Below are positions 32,637-41,995 of a stretch of DNA of 64,000 nucleotides, in pieces. This stretch comes from Labrenzia sp. PHM005 (GTDB lineage Bacteria > Pseudomonadota > Alphaproteobacteria > Rhizobiales > Stappiaceae). Both the position numbers and the translations under genes were made by a program. Location: the NCBI RefSeq assembly GCF_006517275.1, contig NZ_CP041191.1, forward strand, positions 4,769,001 through 4,833,000, read 5' to 3'. The notes under the pieces were generated by a model, which was not told the DNA's origin, did not search any database, and saw only the letters and a program-made list of their open reading frames with translations. Position 1 is the stretch's first letter. Every line of letters begins with the position of its first letter.

Positions 32637-33221
32637 TCAGTGTGGTTGGGCAGCGGGTTGAACATTTAGATCCAGCCAAGCCAGAATCTTTTCGACTTCC
32701 CGTTTGACAAACGCTTCGTCCTGAAAGGCTTGCGCCAGCGTTGCGACGCCCTGGCTCCAGCTCAGGACATGCAGCGCATGATCTTGTGCCTTGTCCTTAC
32801 TGCCCAAGGCTTCGAACTGACGGGTCAGCCAGTCCCGGAACAGCGCCAGGATCCCGTTGGCTTTCTGCTTTGCCGGATGATCTAGTTTTGCAAGTTCCGC
32901 GGTCAGCGTACCGACCGGACAGCCGTAGGCCATGATTTTCGTTTGATTGGTGATGACGATTTTGATGAAACAAGCGATGCGGTCTTTCGGATCGGCCGCC
33001 GTTTCGTCCCACTTGGCCAGCAAGACCTCACGGTCCGCCAGGCGTTTTTCAATCACCGCGTCCAGGATCTCGTCCTTGGTCTTGAAGTGATAATAGAAAT
33101 TGCCGCGCGAGATTTTCACGGCCGCCGCAATGTCGGCGAAAGACGTGTCACCGAAGCCACCCTCGTAAAACAGCTGATCGGCCGCCTCGATGATTTGCCG
33201 GCGCGTCTGTTTGCCCGCCAT
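32637..33221 (-). CDS. TetR-family transcriptional repressor
   Basis: 194 residues. The N-terminal helix-turn-helix is at about 5-50 (IIEAADQLFYEGGFGDTSFADIAAAVKISRGNFYYHFKTKDEIL), followed by a ligand-binding domain containing the motif YGCPVGTLTAEL. That motif is shared by a TetR subgroup that regulates small reductases and stress proteins. The cysteine in that motif could be a redox or electrophile sensor. Two copies of a 20-bp palindrome lie 85-131 bases upstream, consistent with autoregulation of tetR-yciI and possibly of the gene to the right. Confidence 0.9.
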   Translation of the reverse strand: MAGKQTRRQIIEAADQLFYEGGFGDTSFADIAAAVKISRGNFYYHFKTKDEILDAVIEKRLADREVLLAKWDETAADPKDRIACFIKIVITNQTKIMAYGCPVGTLTAELAKLDHPAKQKANGILALFRDWLTRQFEALGSKDKAQDHALHVLSWSQGVATLAQAFQDEAFVKREVEKILAWLDLNVQPAAQPH

Positions 33222-33305
33222 TTATCAGTTTCCCTTCATGTCCGAACCGACAGATCCAGCCCTGGTCCGGCATCAAGATCCGGGCCGCTGCATGGCCCAA
33301 CACCC

Positions 33306-33352
33306 ATTAGGACGCTTGACCTATTTTTTGAAATTAGGACAAACGACCTAAT
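33306..33352. promoter_or_regulatory. Tandem TetR-type operators
   Basis: ATTAGGACGCTTGACCTATT (33306-33325) and ATTAGGACAAACGACCTAAT (33333-33352) share the interrupted palindrome ATTAGGxC-N4-GxCCTAAT with centres 27 bases apart. They lie directly upstream of the tetR gene and are the best candidates for its operators. Confidence 0.7.
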
Positions 33353-33787
33353 ATTTCAAGAGTTGGTTTTGGGGGCAGCAATGGGAAGGTACTGACCAGG
33401 ATTTTGGGGGCAGCTACGACGACAATCCTCGCCTCACGCGTCTGTGAACCGAAGTTGTCTGTCTCCTGTCACCTCCTGTCAGGGCGACAATTCCCTGACA
33501 GAATTCGCGATATCGTCTCGGCGAAAGACGGCAAGGCACCACTATTTCCCTCATAAAGTCAATTACTTGGTGTTTTTACTCTTCAAATTCGACAAATGGT
33601 GACTTTTCTCCACAAACCAGAATTTGGTAACACTTGACGTTACCGAAGCTGATCCAGTGCATTTTTGCACGGTGCTGGTGCATTCCTCCGACTTGGAAAT
33701 GCCATCTCTCCACTTACGTTCAACCCGCTTGGCGGCACAACCGGCCAGCCGGGAGCGCTCCGGCTGGTTCTCTTGTGGAGGGAGAAA
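33353..33787. promoter_or_regulatory. egtB upstream region with several dyads
   Basis: No gene is visible in these 435 bases. They contain a 13-base direct repeat TTTTGGGGGCAGC (33367 and 33403), a dyad GTCAGGG-N8-CCCTGAC (33478-33499), a dyad GGTAAC-N7-GTTACC (33626-33644), the hairpin GTGCATTTTTGCAC (about 33657), and a stem CCAGCCG/CGGCTGG (33745-33767) ending 20 bases before the egtB start, just upstream of its ribosome site. The last could regulate egtB translation; the GGTAAC dyad is a possible operator. Confidence 0.5.
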
Positions 33788-35056
33788 ATGACACTCTTAG
33801 ACACCCCGCTCGTGACCGATGATCCGGGTCTTCCGGCCTCTGATTTTTTTGATCAGGTGCGGGCCCGGACGTTGGCCTTGACCGACCCGCTCACCCCGGA
33901 AGACATGGGCCTTCAGTCGATGGAAGATGCCAGCCCGCCGAAGTGGCATCTGGCTCATACGACATGGTTTTTTGAAGAATTTATTCTGAAACCCTATTTG
34001 CCTGGCTATCAGTCGGCCGATGACCGCTTCGCCGTTCTCTTTAACTCCTATTATGTCCAGGCCGGCCCGCGGCACACCCGCTCCAAACGCGGACTTCTGT
34101 CCCGCCCGTCTGTACCGGAAGTCTTAAGCTATCGGGCGCATGTGGAAGAAGCGCTTCAGGACGGCCTCGCCCGTCAGGCCTTTTCCAAATCCGTGCTGGA
34201 AATTGAAGACCTGATCACCCTTGGCTGCCATCACGAGATGCAGCATCAGGAGCTGCTGGTCACCGATTTCCTGCATGCCCTTTCCTTCAATCCGCTGCTG
34301 CCCGCCTATGCCCCGGCCAAACTGGCGCCGGTTGCCGCCGTCGCGGAGCACGGTTGGACCTGCCATGACGGCGGCCTCATCGAAATCGGCCACAGCGGGC
34401 AAGGATTTGCCTATGACTGCGAAGGCCCGCGCCACAAGGTCTGGCTCAATCCCTACAAGCTCGCCGACAGGCTGGTCACCAACGGCGACTGGCTCGCTTT
34501 CATGGAAGACGGCGGTTATGAAAACCAGGCCCTGTGGCTGATGGAGGGCTGGGCTGTCCGGGAGAAAAACGACTGGGATTGCCCCCTCTATTGGTGGCAA
34601 CAGGACGGTGAGTGGTGGAGTTTTTCGCTTCAAGGCCCGCGCCCGGTCGATCTGTCCGCACCCGCCGTCCATGTCAGCTATTATGAGGCCGATGCCTATG
34701 CACGCTGGGCCGGTCACCGGCTGCCGACCGAAGCGGAATGGGAGCATGCCGCATCCCGGACAGCCATTACCGGCAACTTTTTGGAAAATAACACTTTTGC
34801 GCCGGTTGGGCGGACGAACAGCCTGTGGGGCGACGTCTGGCAATGGACCTCCAGCGCCTTTTCCCCCTACCCGGGTTTCCGGCCGCCAGACGGCGCCATT
34901 GGCGAATACAACGGCAAATTCATGGTGAACCAGATGGTCTTGCGCGGGGGCTCCTGTGCCACGCCCAAAGCGCAGATGCGCGCCTCTTACCGAACCTTCT
35001 TTTATCCGCACCAGCGCTGGCAAATGCTGGGCCTCAGACTGGCGGGCGACCGATGA
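33788..35056 (+). CDS. egtB: Ergothioneine sulfoxide synthase EgtB
   Basis: A mononuclear iron enzyme that joins hercynine to a thiol donor (gamma-glutamylcysteine or cysteine) using O2. The N-terminal DinB-like domain supplies the iron ligands in HLAH (54-57) and the HX3HXE motif (H149, H153, E155 in HHEMQHQE). The C-terminal formylglycine-generating-enzyme-like domain runs from about 200 to 420 (RLPTEAEWEHAAS, GDVWQWTSSAFSPYPGF, MVLRGGSCATPK). 422 residues is normal. ATG 33788 follows GGAGGGAGAAA. It overlaps egtD by four bases (ATGA), so the two are translationally coupled. Which thiol donor it uses cannot be told reliably. Confidence 0.93.
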   Translation: MTLLDTPLVTDDPGLPASDFFDQVRARTLALTDPLTPEDMGLQSMEDASPPKWHLAHTTWFFEEFILKPYLPGYQSADDRFAVLFNSYYVQAGPRHTRSKRGLLSRPSVPEVLSYRAHVEEALQDGLARQAFSKSVLEIEDLITLGCHHEMQHQELLVTDFLHALSFNPLLPAYAPAKLAPVAAVAEHGWTCHDGGLIEIGHSGQGFAYDCEGPRHKVWLNPYKLADRLVTNGDWLAFMEDGGYENQALWLMEGWAVREKNDWDCPLYWWQQDGEWWSFSLQGPRPVDLSAPAVHVSYYEADAYARWAGHRLPTEAEWEHAASRTAITGNFLENNTFAPVGRTNSLWGDVWQWTSSAFSPYPGFRPPDGAIGEYNGKFMVNQMVLRGGSCATPKAQMRASYRTFFYPHQRWQMLGLRLAGDR

Positions 35057-36000
35057 CCAAACACGTAAAACCTGAAATCACATCTCCAGCATTCAAGACT
35101 GAGATCCTGGCGGGTCTGACCGCCGCCCGCAAAACCATCAGCAGCAAATGGCTTTATGACGATGTCGGCTCGCATCTCTTTGAGGCGATCACCGAGCTGG
35201 ACGTCTATTACCCGACCCGCACCGAACTGAGTATTTTGGAGAAAAACAAGCAGAAATACGCCCGAATCCAAGGTGCGCGCGGCGCCATGGTGGAGCTCGG
35301 CAGCGGCTCCAGCCGCAAGACCAATCTGCTTCTTGGCACTTTCCATGACCTCTCGGTCTATATGCCGGTCGATATTTCCGCCAACCACTTAAAAGAAGCT
35401 GCTGACCGGGTGCGCAGGGCCTATCCGTCGCTTGCGGTCATCCCGGTGACAGCCGACTTCACCGAACCACTTGGCCAGTTGCCGCTTCTGCCGGAACTCC
35501 CGGTTCTGGTGTTCTTTCCAGGCTCAACCATTGGCAACTTTGAAAAAGAGGAAGCGTCAAACCTGCTGGCGAACATCAAAAAGGCCATGCCCGGCGCGAC
35601 CATGCTGGTCGGTGTTGACCGGCCGAAGGACGAAGACACCCTGATTGAAGCCTATGACGATAAGACCGGTGTCACGGCAGCGTTCAACCAGAACCTTCTG
35701 CAGCGGATCAACCGCGAGATCGGCGCCAACTTCAACCTCAGCGCCTTCCGCCATAAAGCGGTCTGGAACAGGTCAAAAAGCCGGATCGAGATGCATCTGG
35801 AAAGCCTGTCGGATCAAAAAGTTACCGTGGCCGAGCAAACCTTGACCTTAGAAGAAGGTGAGACCATCCACACGGAAAACTCCCACAAGTATTCAGAAGA
35901 CGCCTTCACAGCGATTGCCGAAGACGGCGGCTGGCAGGTTCAAGACATCGACACAGATCCGAAAAGACACTTTTCGGTCTACACCCTAACGGCTGAGTAA
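35053..36000 (+). CDS. egtD: L-histidine N-alpha-methyltransferase EgtD
   Basis: A SAM-dependent enzyme that trimethylates histidine to hercynine, the first step of ergothioneine synthesis. 315 residues. The N-terminus has FKTEILAGLTAARKTISSKWLYDDVGSHLFEAITELDVYYPTRTE. The SAM-binding loop is VELGSGSSRKT and is followed by YMPVDISANHL. PVLVFFPGSTIGNFEKEEA and the C-terminal IHTENSHKYS segment are family-specific histidine-site elements. It is the second gene of egtBD. A bidirectional terminator follows. EgtC and EgtE homologues are not adjacent, but possible counterparts lie at 13.6-15.9 kb. Confidence 0.95.
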   Translation: MTKHVKPEITSPAFKTEILAGLTAARKTISSKWLYDDVGSHLFEAITELDVYYPTRTELSILEKNKQKYARIQGARGAMVELGSGSSRKTNLLLGTFHDLSVYMPVDISANHLKEAADRVRRAYPSLAVIPVTADFTEPLGQLPLLPELPVLVFFPGSTIGNFEKEEASNLLANIKKAMPGATMLVGVDRPKDEDTLIEAYDDKTGVTAAFNQNLLQRINREIGANFNLSAFRHKAVWNRSKSRIEMHLESLSDQKVTVAEQTLTLEEGETIHTENSHKYSEDAFTAIAEDGGWQVQDIDTDPKRHFSVYTLTAE

Positions 36001-36017
36001 CAGCCCTATGGAAGAAA

Positions 36018-36045
36018 GAGCCCTTGCCGTCATTGGCGAGGGCTC
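36018..36045. terminator. Hairpin between convergent egtD and lysE genes
   Basis: GAGCCCTTGCC-gtcatt-GGCGAGGGCTC forms an 11-bp stem with one wobble. It starts 18 bases after the egtD stop and reaches the lysE stop codon, so it can serve as a 3' stem-loop for both. No long T-run is present. Confidence 0.7.
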
Positions 36046-36670
36046 ACCTTTCAGCAACCGCCAACCGCGCGGCCAACCCGACAAAGACAATCCCGGCCAT
36101 CCGGTTGAGCCATACTTGTGCTTTTGGCGAGCGCTTCAGAAAGGCGCCCAGCAATCCGCCGCCTAATGCGACCCCGCCAAATACCAGGATCGTTGCAACG
36201 ATGAAAAGGCCGCCAAATATCAGGATCTGACCCGGAACTGAGCCGCGTGCCGGATCAGCAAACTGCGGCAGGAAAGCCAGAAAGAAGATGGCAACCTTCG
36301 GGTTGGTGACATTCATGATAATGCCGCGCCGGTAAAGCGCGGTCAGGGAAAGCTCCGGACTGTCATTGCCGTTTATTTTGCTGCTTCCGGCGCGGAACGC
36401 CTGAACAGCCAGATAGATCAAATAGGCCGCCCCAGCGAATTTGAGCGCAGTAAACGCCAAAGCCGACGTTTGAAAAATTGCAGCGACACCCAACGCAACG
36501 GCGACAGTGTGCACGATCAAACCTGTGCAAAGCCCCAAAGTCACAATGAGACCTGCAAGACGCCCATAAAGCGCAGATTGGGTGAGCACAAAGATATTGT
36601 CCGGCCCAGGCGCCAGCCCAAGCGCTATGGCAGCTACAAAAAACACACCTAGAACATCTATGGGAATCAT
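36044..36670 (-). CDS. LysE/RhtB-family amino-acid exporter
   Basis: A 208-residue inner-membrane exporter with about six hydrophobic segments. The N-terminus carries the family signature ALGLAPGPDNIFVLTQSALYGRLAG, and the middle has YRRGIIMNVTNPKVAIFFLAFLPQF. ATG 36670 is supported by GGAGG 5-6 bases upstream, although an open frame extends further. Substrate is not predictable; relatives export lysine, threonine, homoserine lactone, leucine or cysteine metabolites. It is divergent from the RpiR regulator gene. Confidence 0.88.
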   Translation of the reverse strand: MIPIDVLGVFFVAAIALGLAPGPDNIFVLTQSALYGRLAGLIVTLGLCTGLIVHTVAVALGVAAIFQTSALAFTALKFAGAAYLIYLAVQAFRAGSSKINGNDSPELSLTALYRRGIIMNVTNPKVAIFFLAFLPQFADPARGSVPGQILIFGGLFIVATILVFGGVALGGGLLGAFLKRSPKAQVWLNRMAGIVFVGLAARLAVAER

Positions 36671-36782
36671 GCCCGCCTCCGATCTTATGTCTCCTCCATC
36701 TCCGGTTCTTTGCGACCGGTCAAGGGGCGGTTTCCGGGAATAACTGGCAACAGCAATATCCTTGGCAAATTTTCGATGTATC

Positions 36783-36796
36783 GAAACAATTGTTTC
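36783..36796. promoter_or_regulatory. Palindromic operator candidate GAAACAATTGTTTC
   Basis: A perfect 14-bp palindrome in the lysE-rpiR divergent gap, 40 bases before the regulator start. A related half-site, TGAAAC, occurs at 36823. It is a likely autoregulatory site of the RpiR-family protein. Confidence 0.55.
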
Positions 36797-36836
36797 AGAA
36801 ATTGACATTGTAAAAAACAAATGAAACAGTACGGCG

Positions 36837-37703
36837 ATGACATCCACACCGCCGCCACAGATCCGAGCCGCCATCTCGGCGAATTACGCTGATCTCAGTG
36901 ATACACTGCGCACGGCTGCGGACTATCTCGCTGATAATCAACTGGAAATTGCGACGCGCAGCCTCCGCGCCATCGCTGCGGCCAGCGGTGTATCACCGGC
37001 CAGCTACACGCGCCTCGCCCGGGCATTGGGCTTTTCCGACTACGAAACTTTACGCGAACAAGCGCGGCTGGAGCTGAGCCAGAGGGGCAGCAGTTTTCAG
37101 GATAAGGCCCGCCAGCTTCAAAACGAAGCTGACCTACCTCTTCTGCCACGCCAGGCGGCCGCCTGTGCCGACAATATCAAGGCTCTGGCAGACGACATCG
37201 ATCAGGACACTCTGGAACGGGTGGTCGAATGTCTATCCAAGGCCCGCAAGAAGGTTGTTGTCGGCTCACTCGCTTCGGCCGGATTTGCCGATTATTTCGC
37301 CTATCTGGCAAACTGGTTCGATGACCGGTGGATCGTCGCCGGACGCAACGGCGCGTCTCTCGGAGGCTCGCTCGCCAGCCTCACATCAGACGATTGCATC
37401 GTGATCGTTTCAAAACACCCCTATGCGCACCGCTCAGTCAGGGCGGCCGAGCTGGCAGCAGAAAACGGTGCGAAAGTCATCGTCCTGACCGACAGCCATG
37501 CGTTTCCGGGATTGCAATTCGCCGACTTTCACTTCATTCAACGCACTGAAAGTCCACACTTTTTCTCATCTTACGCGGCCACGCTCGTGCTCATTGAAAC
37601 CATCACGGGCATGCTGGTCGCGCGAGCCGGTTCCGAGGCGGAAGCCCGGATCCAGAATGTCGACAAGCACAATCGCTTGCTCGATGAACTTGAAAATGTC
37701 TAG
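36837..37703 (+). CDS. RpiR-family transcriptional regulator (HTH plus SIS domain)
   Basis: 288 residues. The N-terminal HTH_6 domain (about 1-80) contains [32 protein letters not shown]. The SIS domain spans about 120-265 ([56 protein letters not shown]), which normally binds sugar phosphates or similar ligands. The TAXI-TRAP genes follow 53 bases later on the same strand, so it probably regulates that transporter. The region just upstream contains a palindromic operator candidate. Confidence 0.9.
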   Translation: MTSTPPPQIRAAISANYADLSDTLRTAADYLADNQLEIATRSLRAIAAASGVSPASYTRLARALGFSDYETLREQARLELSQRGSSFQDKARQLQNEADLPLLPRQAAACADNIKALADDIDQDTLERVVECLSKARKKVVVGSLASAGFADYFAYLANWFDDRWIVAGRNGASLGGSLASLTSDDCIVIVSKHPYAHRSVRAAELAAENGAKVIVLTDSHAFPGLQFADFHFIQRTESPHFFSSYAATLVLIETITGMLVARAGSEAEARIQNVDKHNRLLDELENV

Positions 37704-37756
37704 GGTGGTTGTGCCGCTCTGGATCGATAATTGAAAATAGAGGGAAGCCTAGTCAA

Positions 37757-38725
37757 ATGATGATGAAACTGAACCTTGCCGGTGCTGTTCTTGCGACCAG
37801 CATCGCCTTTACCGGCGCCGCCTCCGCGGAAGAATTCATCACCATCGGCACCGGCGGTGTCACCGGTGTTTATTACCCGACCGGTGGTGCGATCTGCCGT
37901 TTGGTCAACAAAGGCCGCAAAGAACACGGCATCCGCTGCTCGGTGGAATCCACCGGCGGCTCTGTCTACAACATCAACACCATCCGTGAAGGTGAGCTGG
38001 AATTCGGCGTGGCTCAGTCTGACTGGCAGTACCACGCTTACAAAGGCACCTCCAAGTTCGAAGACAAAGGTGCGTTTGAAGACCTGCGCGCTGTGTTCTC
38101 CGTACACCCGGAGCCGTTCACAGTTGTGGCTCGCGCCGATTCCGGCGTGAAGAACTTTGCCGATCTGAAAGGCAAGCGCGTCAACATCGGCAACCCGGGT
38201 TCCGGTCAGCGCGGCACCATGGAAGTTCTCATGGAAGGCATGGGCTGGACCACCGACGACTTTGAACTCGCAACCGAGTTGAAAGCTGCTGAACAGTCTG
38301 CTGCTCTGTGTGACAACCAGATCGATGCCATGGTTTACACCGTTGGCCACCCGTCTGGTTCCATCCAGGAAGCCACCACAGCTTGTGACTCTGTTCTGGT
38401 CACTGTTGATGGCGCAGCCGTCGATAAGCTGGTTGCAGACAACAGCTACTACCGCACCGCGACCATTCCGGGCGGAATGTACCGCGGCAACGACAGCGAC
38501 ACCGGCACCTTTGGTGTGGGCGCAACCTTCGTGACGTCTGCAAAAGTTTCTGAAGACACTGTTTACACTCTTGTAAAGTCCGTCTTTGAAAACTTTGACG
38601 CCTTCAAGAAGCTGCATCCTGCATTCGCCAACCTGAAGCCGGAAGAAATGGCTCAGGACGGTCTGTCTGCTCCGCTGCATCCGGGCGCTGCCAAGTACTA
38701 CAAAGAAAAAGGCTGGGTGAACTAA
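37757..38725 (+). CDS. TAXI-family TRAP transporter solute-binding protein
   Basis: A periplasmic receptor of 322 residues. A signal peptide ending TGAASAEE is followed by the TAXI signature [70 protein letters not shown] and the lid motif are further family marks. It binds an unknown carboxylate or amino acid and hands it to the fused permease downstream. Three consecutive ATGs exist at 37757-37765; the first is used here. A strong hairpin with a T5 tail separates it from the permease gene. Confidence 0.92.
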   Translation: MMMKLNLAGAVLATSIAFTGAASAEEFITIGTGGVTGVYYPTGGAICRLVNKGRKEHGIRCSVESTGGSVYNINTIREGELEFGVAQSDWQYHAYKGTSKFEDKGAFEDLRAVFSVHPEPFTVVARADSGVKNFADLKGKRVNIGNPGSGQRGTMEVLMEGMGWTTDDFELATELKAAEQSAALCDNQIDAMVYTVGHPSGSIQEATTACDSVLVTVDGAAVDKLVADNSYYRTATIPGGMYRGNDSDTGTFGVGATFVTSAKVSEDTVYTLVKSVFENFDAFKKLHPAFANLKPEEMAQDGLSAPLHPGAAKYYKEKGWVN

Positions 38726-38743
38726 TCCACGCTTTGAATACGG

Positions 38744-38770
38744 GCCCGGGGGCATTCCCCCGGGCTTTTT
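38744..38770 (+). terminator. Terminator-like hairpin between TAXI binding protein and permease genes
   Basis: A 9-bp stem GCCCGGGGG/CCCCCGGGC with loop CATT is followed by TTTTT. It is a full Rho-independent structure inside an operon, so partial read-through probably sets the ratio of receptor to permease. Confidence 0.88.
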
Positions 38771-38910
38771 CTCTGCCGGTCGCGATACAAACAATATTTG
38801 ACCGGGCTGCTAACAAAACACCTTCCTAGTCCAATGCGCTTTGGCGTGCGGGACCGCAAGAAAACCATCGCACCGGCGAAACGGGGAGCCGGCAAACGGG
38901 GGAACATTCG

Positions 38911-41553
38911 ATGTCTGAAGACTATCAATCGGACAGGAAAGCCGGATCAAGCGGCCTGTCTGAAGAAGAACTTCAGGAATTGGTCGCCGCGTCCGATTCA
39001 GGGTCACGTAATCCGGCCGGTGCCATAGGCCTTTTTCTCGCATCTATCGCACTCATCTGGTCCGCATTTCAGGTCCTTCTGGCATCTCCACTCTCGAACT
39101 ATGTTCTACCCAGCGACCTCATCAACAACAGCCGTCAGGTTCACCTCGCCTTCGCCATCTTCCTGGCGTTCATGGCTTACCCCGCGCTGAAAAGCAGCCC
39201 GCGCCATCACATTCCGTTGCAAGACTGGGCGCTGGCCCTCGCTGGGACTTTCATGGCGCTTTATGGTCTGTTCTTCTACGACAAGATCGTCAACAACGGC
39301 GGTTTGGCAGATCACACGGACAAATGGTTCGCGCTCGCAGGCATCATCATCCTGTTTGAAGCTGCGCGCCGGACACTCGGTCCGGCAATGGCCGTGGTTG
39401 CAACGATCTTCCTGCTTTATGTCTTCTTCGGCTCGTCCCAATGGGTGCCTGAAGTCATGCGCTGGAAAGGCGCATCGCTGCAAAAGGCGATGAGCCACAT
39501 GTGGATTACATCCGAAGGGGTCTTCGGCATCGCCCTTGGCGTCTCGACCAAATTCGTCTTCCTGTTTGTTCTCTTTGGCGCTCTGCTCGATAAGGCCGGC
39601 GCAGGCAACTACTTCATCAAGATGGCATTTGCCGCACTTGGCCACTTGAAGGGCGGACCGGCGAAGGCTGCTGTTGTCGGTTCTGCAGCAACCGGCCTCA
39701 TCTCCGGCTCCTCCATCGCCAACGTGGTCACCACAGGCACTTTCACCATTCCGCTGATGAAACGGGTCGGTTTCAGCTCAGAACAAGCGGGATCTGTTGA
39801 AGTTGCCTCATCGGTGAATGGCCAGATCATGCCACCGGTTATGGGCGCCGCCGCCTTCCTGATGGTAGAATACGTCGGCATCTCCTATGTCGAAGTGATC
39901 ACCCATGCCTTCCTGCCGGCGGTCATCTCCTACATCGCGCTGGTCTACATCGTGCACTTGGAAGCGGTGAAGCGGAACATGCCGACCATCGGCCATAAGA
40001 CCGTTTCTACGCTGCGCACAATCCTAGGCATGTTCTTCTTCTTCGCCGGATTTGCAGCGCTGTGTTACGGCATCAAATTCCCGATTGGTTGGATTACAGC
40101 CCTTGTGCCGGATGGTGCCAGCTGGATCCTCGCAGTCCTGGTTTTTGTCGCTTACGTGGCACTTCTGAAAATGGCTGCTAGCGTCGAAGACCTGCACCCG
40201 GACGATCCGAATGCCAAAGACATTGTGCTTCCGGAAATCGCTGACATTTACAAATGCGGCCTTTATTACCTGCTGCCGATCATCGTTCTGGTTTACTTCC
40301 TGATGATCGAACAGAAATCTCCGGGCCTGTCCGCCTTCTGGGCGACCATGCTGCTCTTTGTCATCCTGCTCACCCAGCGGCCGATCAAGGCGATCTTCCG
40401 CGGTGAAAACGAGATGGTCGAGGAGTTCAAAGAAGGCATCAACGACCTTGCCAAAGGCATGATCGACGGCGCCCGCAACATGATCGGCATCGGTCTGGCA
40501 ACCGCCACCGCCGGCATCATTGTAGGCACCGTGACCCTGACCGGTATCGGCCAGGTTATGGCGGACCTCGTTGAACTGGTCTCCGGCGGCAATCTGGTCC
40601 TGATGTTGGCATTTGTCGGTCTTCTGTCCCTCGTCCTGGGCATGGGCCTGCCGACAACAGCGAACTACATCGTTGTGTCCTCGCTGATGGCCGGTGTGGT
40701 TGTTGAACTCGGCGCGCAATCCGGCCTGATCGTGCCGCTGATTGCCGTTCACCTGTTCGTCTTCTACTTCGGCATCATGGCGGACGTGACACCGCCTGTG
40801 GGTCTTGCCTCCTTCGCCGCGGCAGCGGTGTCGGGCGGTGATGCCATCAAGACCGGCTTCACAGCGTTCTTCTATTCGCTGAGAACCGTTGCGCTACCGT
40901 TTGTCTTCATCTTCAACACAGACCTTCTGTTGATCGATGTGGGATGGGGCCAGGGCATCTTGGTGTTCATCATGGCAACGATAGCCATATTGGCGTTCAC
41001 CGCCGGAACCATGGGTTATTTCATGACCCGGTCCCGCATCTACGAGAGCATTGCTCTGGTATTGGTCGCCTTCATCCTGTTCCGTCCGGACTTCTTCATG
41101 AACCGGATCCAGCCTCCGTATGAAATGATCGAACCGGCGAATTTCGTCCAGACAGTTGGCGAAGCACCTTCGGGAGATCAAGTGCGGGTCACCGTTTCCG
41201 GACCGGACTTTGACACAGGGTCCAAGGCCGAAACGACTTTTGAGCTGACCGTCGGCAGCGAAGCCGATGGTGATGCTCGCTTGTCGGCAGCCGGTCTCAC
41301 GGTTCTCGTCGAAGACGGCGTTGTGAAACTGGATGAGCCTTTCCCTGGCACGCCGTATTTTGAAAAACTCGGCAACTTCGACTTCTATGGCGATGATCCC
41401 GTTGTCATTAAGTCTGCCCAGATCGAAATGCCTCAGATGCCGAAGGAACTCATCTACATTCCCGGCCTGTTGCTTCTCGGACTGATCTATCTGCTGCAGC
41501 TCCCAAGAGCACGGGCAAGCCGCAAAGAAGAACAAGAAGGAGCGCTGGCATGA
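38911..41553 (+). CDS. Fused TRAP permease (DctQ-DctM, TAXI type) with C-terminal DUF3394 region
   Basis: 880 residues. The first part (about 40-200) corresponds to the small four-helix subunit. The main part (about 200-690) is the large permease, with VVGSAATGLISGSSIANVVTTGTFTIPLMKRVG, VMGAAAFLMVEYVG, LGMGLPTTANYIVVSSLMAG and MADVTPPVGLASFAAAAVSGG. A C-terminal soluble region (about 715-850, DUF3394-like) ends in a last membrane helix (LIYIPGLLLLGLIYLLQL). This fused architecture is standard for TAXI-TRAP systems. GGGGAA precedes the ATG. Its end overlaps the universal stress protein gene by four bases. Confidence 0.93.
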   Translation: MSEDYQSDRKAGSSGLSEEELQELVAASDSGSRNPAGAIGLFLASIALIWSAFQVLLASPLSNYVLPSDLINNSRQVHLAFAIFLAFMAYPALKSSPRHHIPLQDWALALAGTFMALYGLFFYDKIVNNGGLADHTDKWFALAGIIILFEAARRTLGPAMAVVATIFLLYVFFGSSQWVPEVMRWKGASLQKAMSHMWITSEGVFGIALGVSTKFVFLFVLFGALLDKAGAGNYFIKMAFAALGHLKGGPAKAAVVGSAATGLISGSSIANVVTTGTFTIPLMKRVGFSSEQAGSVEVASSVNGQIMPPVMGAAAFLMVEYVGISYVEVITHAFLPAVISYIALVYIVHLEAVKRNMPTIGHKTVSTLRTILGMFFFFAGFAALCYGIKFPIGWITALVPDGASWILAVLVFVAYVALLKMAASVEDLHPDDPNAKDIVLPEIADIYKCGLYYLLPIIVLVYFLMIEQKSPGLSAFWATMLLFVILLTQRPIKAIFRGENEMVEEFKEGINDLAKGMIDGARNMIGIGLATATAGIIVGTVTLTGIGQVMADLVELVSGGNLVLMLAFVGLLSLVLGMGLPTTANYIVVSSLMAGVVVELGAQSGLIVPLIAVHLFVFYFGIMADVTPPVGLASFAAAAVSGGDAIKTGFTAFFYSLRTVALPFVFIFNTDLLLIDVGWGQGILVFIMATIAILAFTAGTMGYFMTRSRIYESIALVLVAFILFRPDFFMNRIQPPYEMIEPANFVQTVGEAPSGDQVRVTVSGPDFDTGSKAETTFELTVGSEADGDARLSAAGLTVLVEDGVVKLDEPFPGTPYFEKLGNFDFYGDDPVVIKSAQIEMPQMPKELIYIPGLLLLGLIYLLQLPRARASRKEEQEGALA

Positions 41554-41981
41554 TCAAGACCGTCCTCTGTGCTGTTGACATCACCCATCCAGAAGACCGG
41601 GAAGTCTTACAGACAGCTGCCCGGCTCGCTGAGCTGGACGATGCGCAACTGGACGTCATCACCGTTGTGCCGAATGTCGGCCTGACGCTGGTGGGTTCCT
41701 ACTTCGACGAAAACTTTCAGAACCAGCTGGTGACCGACACACAAAACTCGCTCAAGGAAATGGTTGGCAGTGTGGTGGGCGAAGGCCGGAACGAAAAAAT
41801 CCGCCATGTGGTCACCACCGGATCCATCTATGAGGAGATCCTGACGGTGGCAGACCAAACAAAAGCGGATCTGATCGTCATCGGCGCCCACAAACCGCAG
41901 CTGCGCGAGTTCCTGCTCGGACCCAACGCTGCCCGGGTGGTGCGCCACTCGAAATGCTCGGTCTACGTGGTCCGGGTTTGA
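41550..41981 (+). CDS. Universal stress protein (UspA family)
   Basis: A 143-residue single Usp domain with the start IKTVLCAVDITHPEDREVLQTAARLA and the nucleotide-binding segment LIVIGAHKPQLREFLLGPNAARVVRHSKCSVYVVRV, which fits the G-2x-G-9x-G-S/N ATP-binding pattern in relaxed form. Usp proteins linked to TRAP operons (for example TeaD in the ectoine system) bind ATP and modulate the transporter. An overlapping ATGA with the fused permease supports that role. Confidence 0.92.
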   Translation: MIKTVLCAVDITHPEDREVLQTAARLAELDDAQLDVITVVPNVGLTLVGSYFDENFQNQLVTDTQNSLKEMVGSVVGEGRNEKIRHVVTTGSIYEEILTVADQTKADLIVIGAHKPQLREFLLGPNAARVVRHSKCSVYVVRV

Positions 41982-41995
41982 TCAATAAAAACACC

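Noticed and set aside
33367..33415. 13-base direct repeat TTTTGGGGGCAGC as target-site duplication of an insertion
   Set aside because: Only 23 bases lie between the copies, with no terminal inverted repeats or transposase, so it is more likely a local duplication.
33353..33787. Possible replication origin or phage attachment site in the dyad-rich egtB upstream region
   Set aside because: No DnaA-box cluster, integrase, tRNA or partition gene is adjacent. The dyads are better explained as operators or leader structure.
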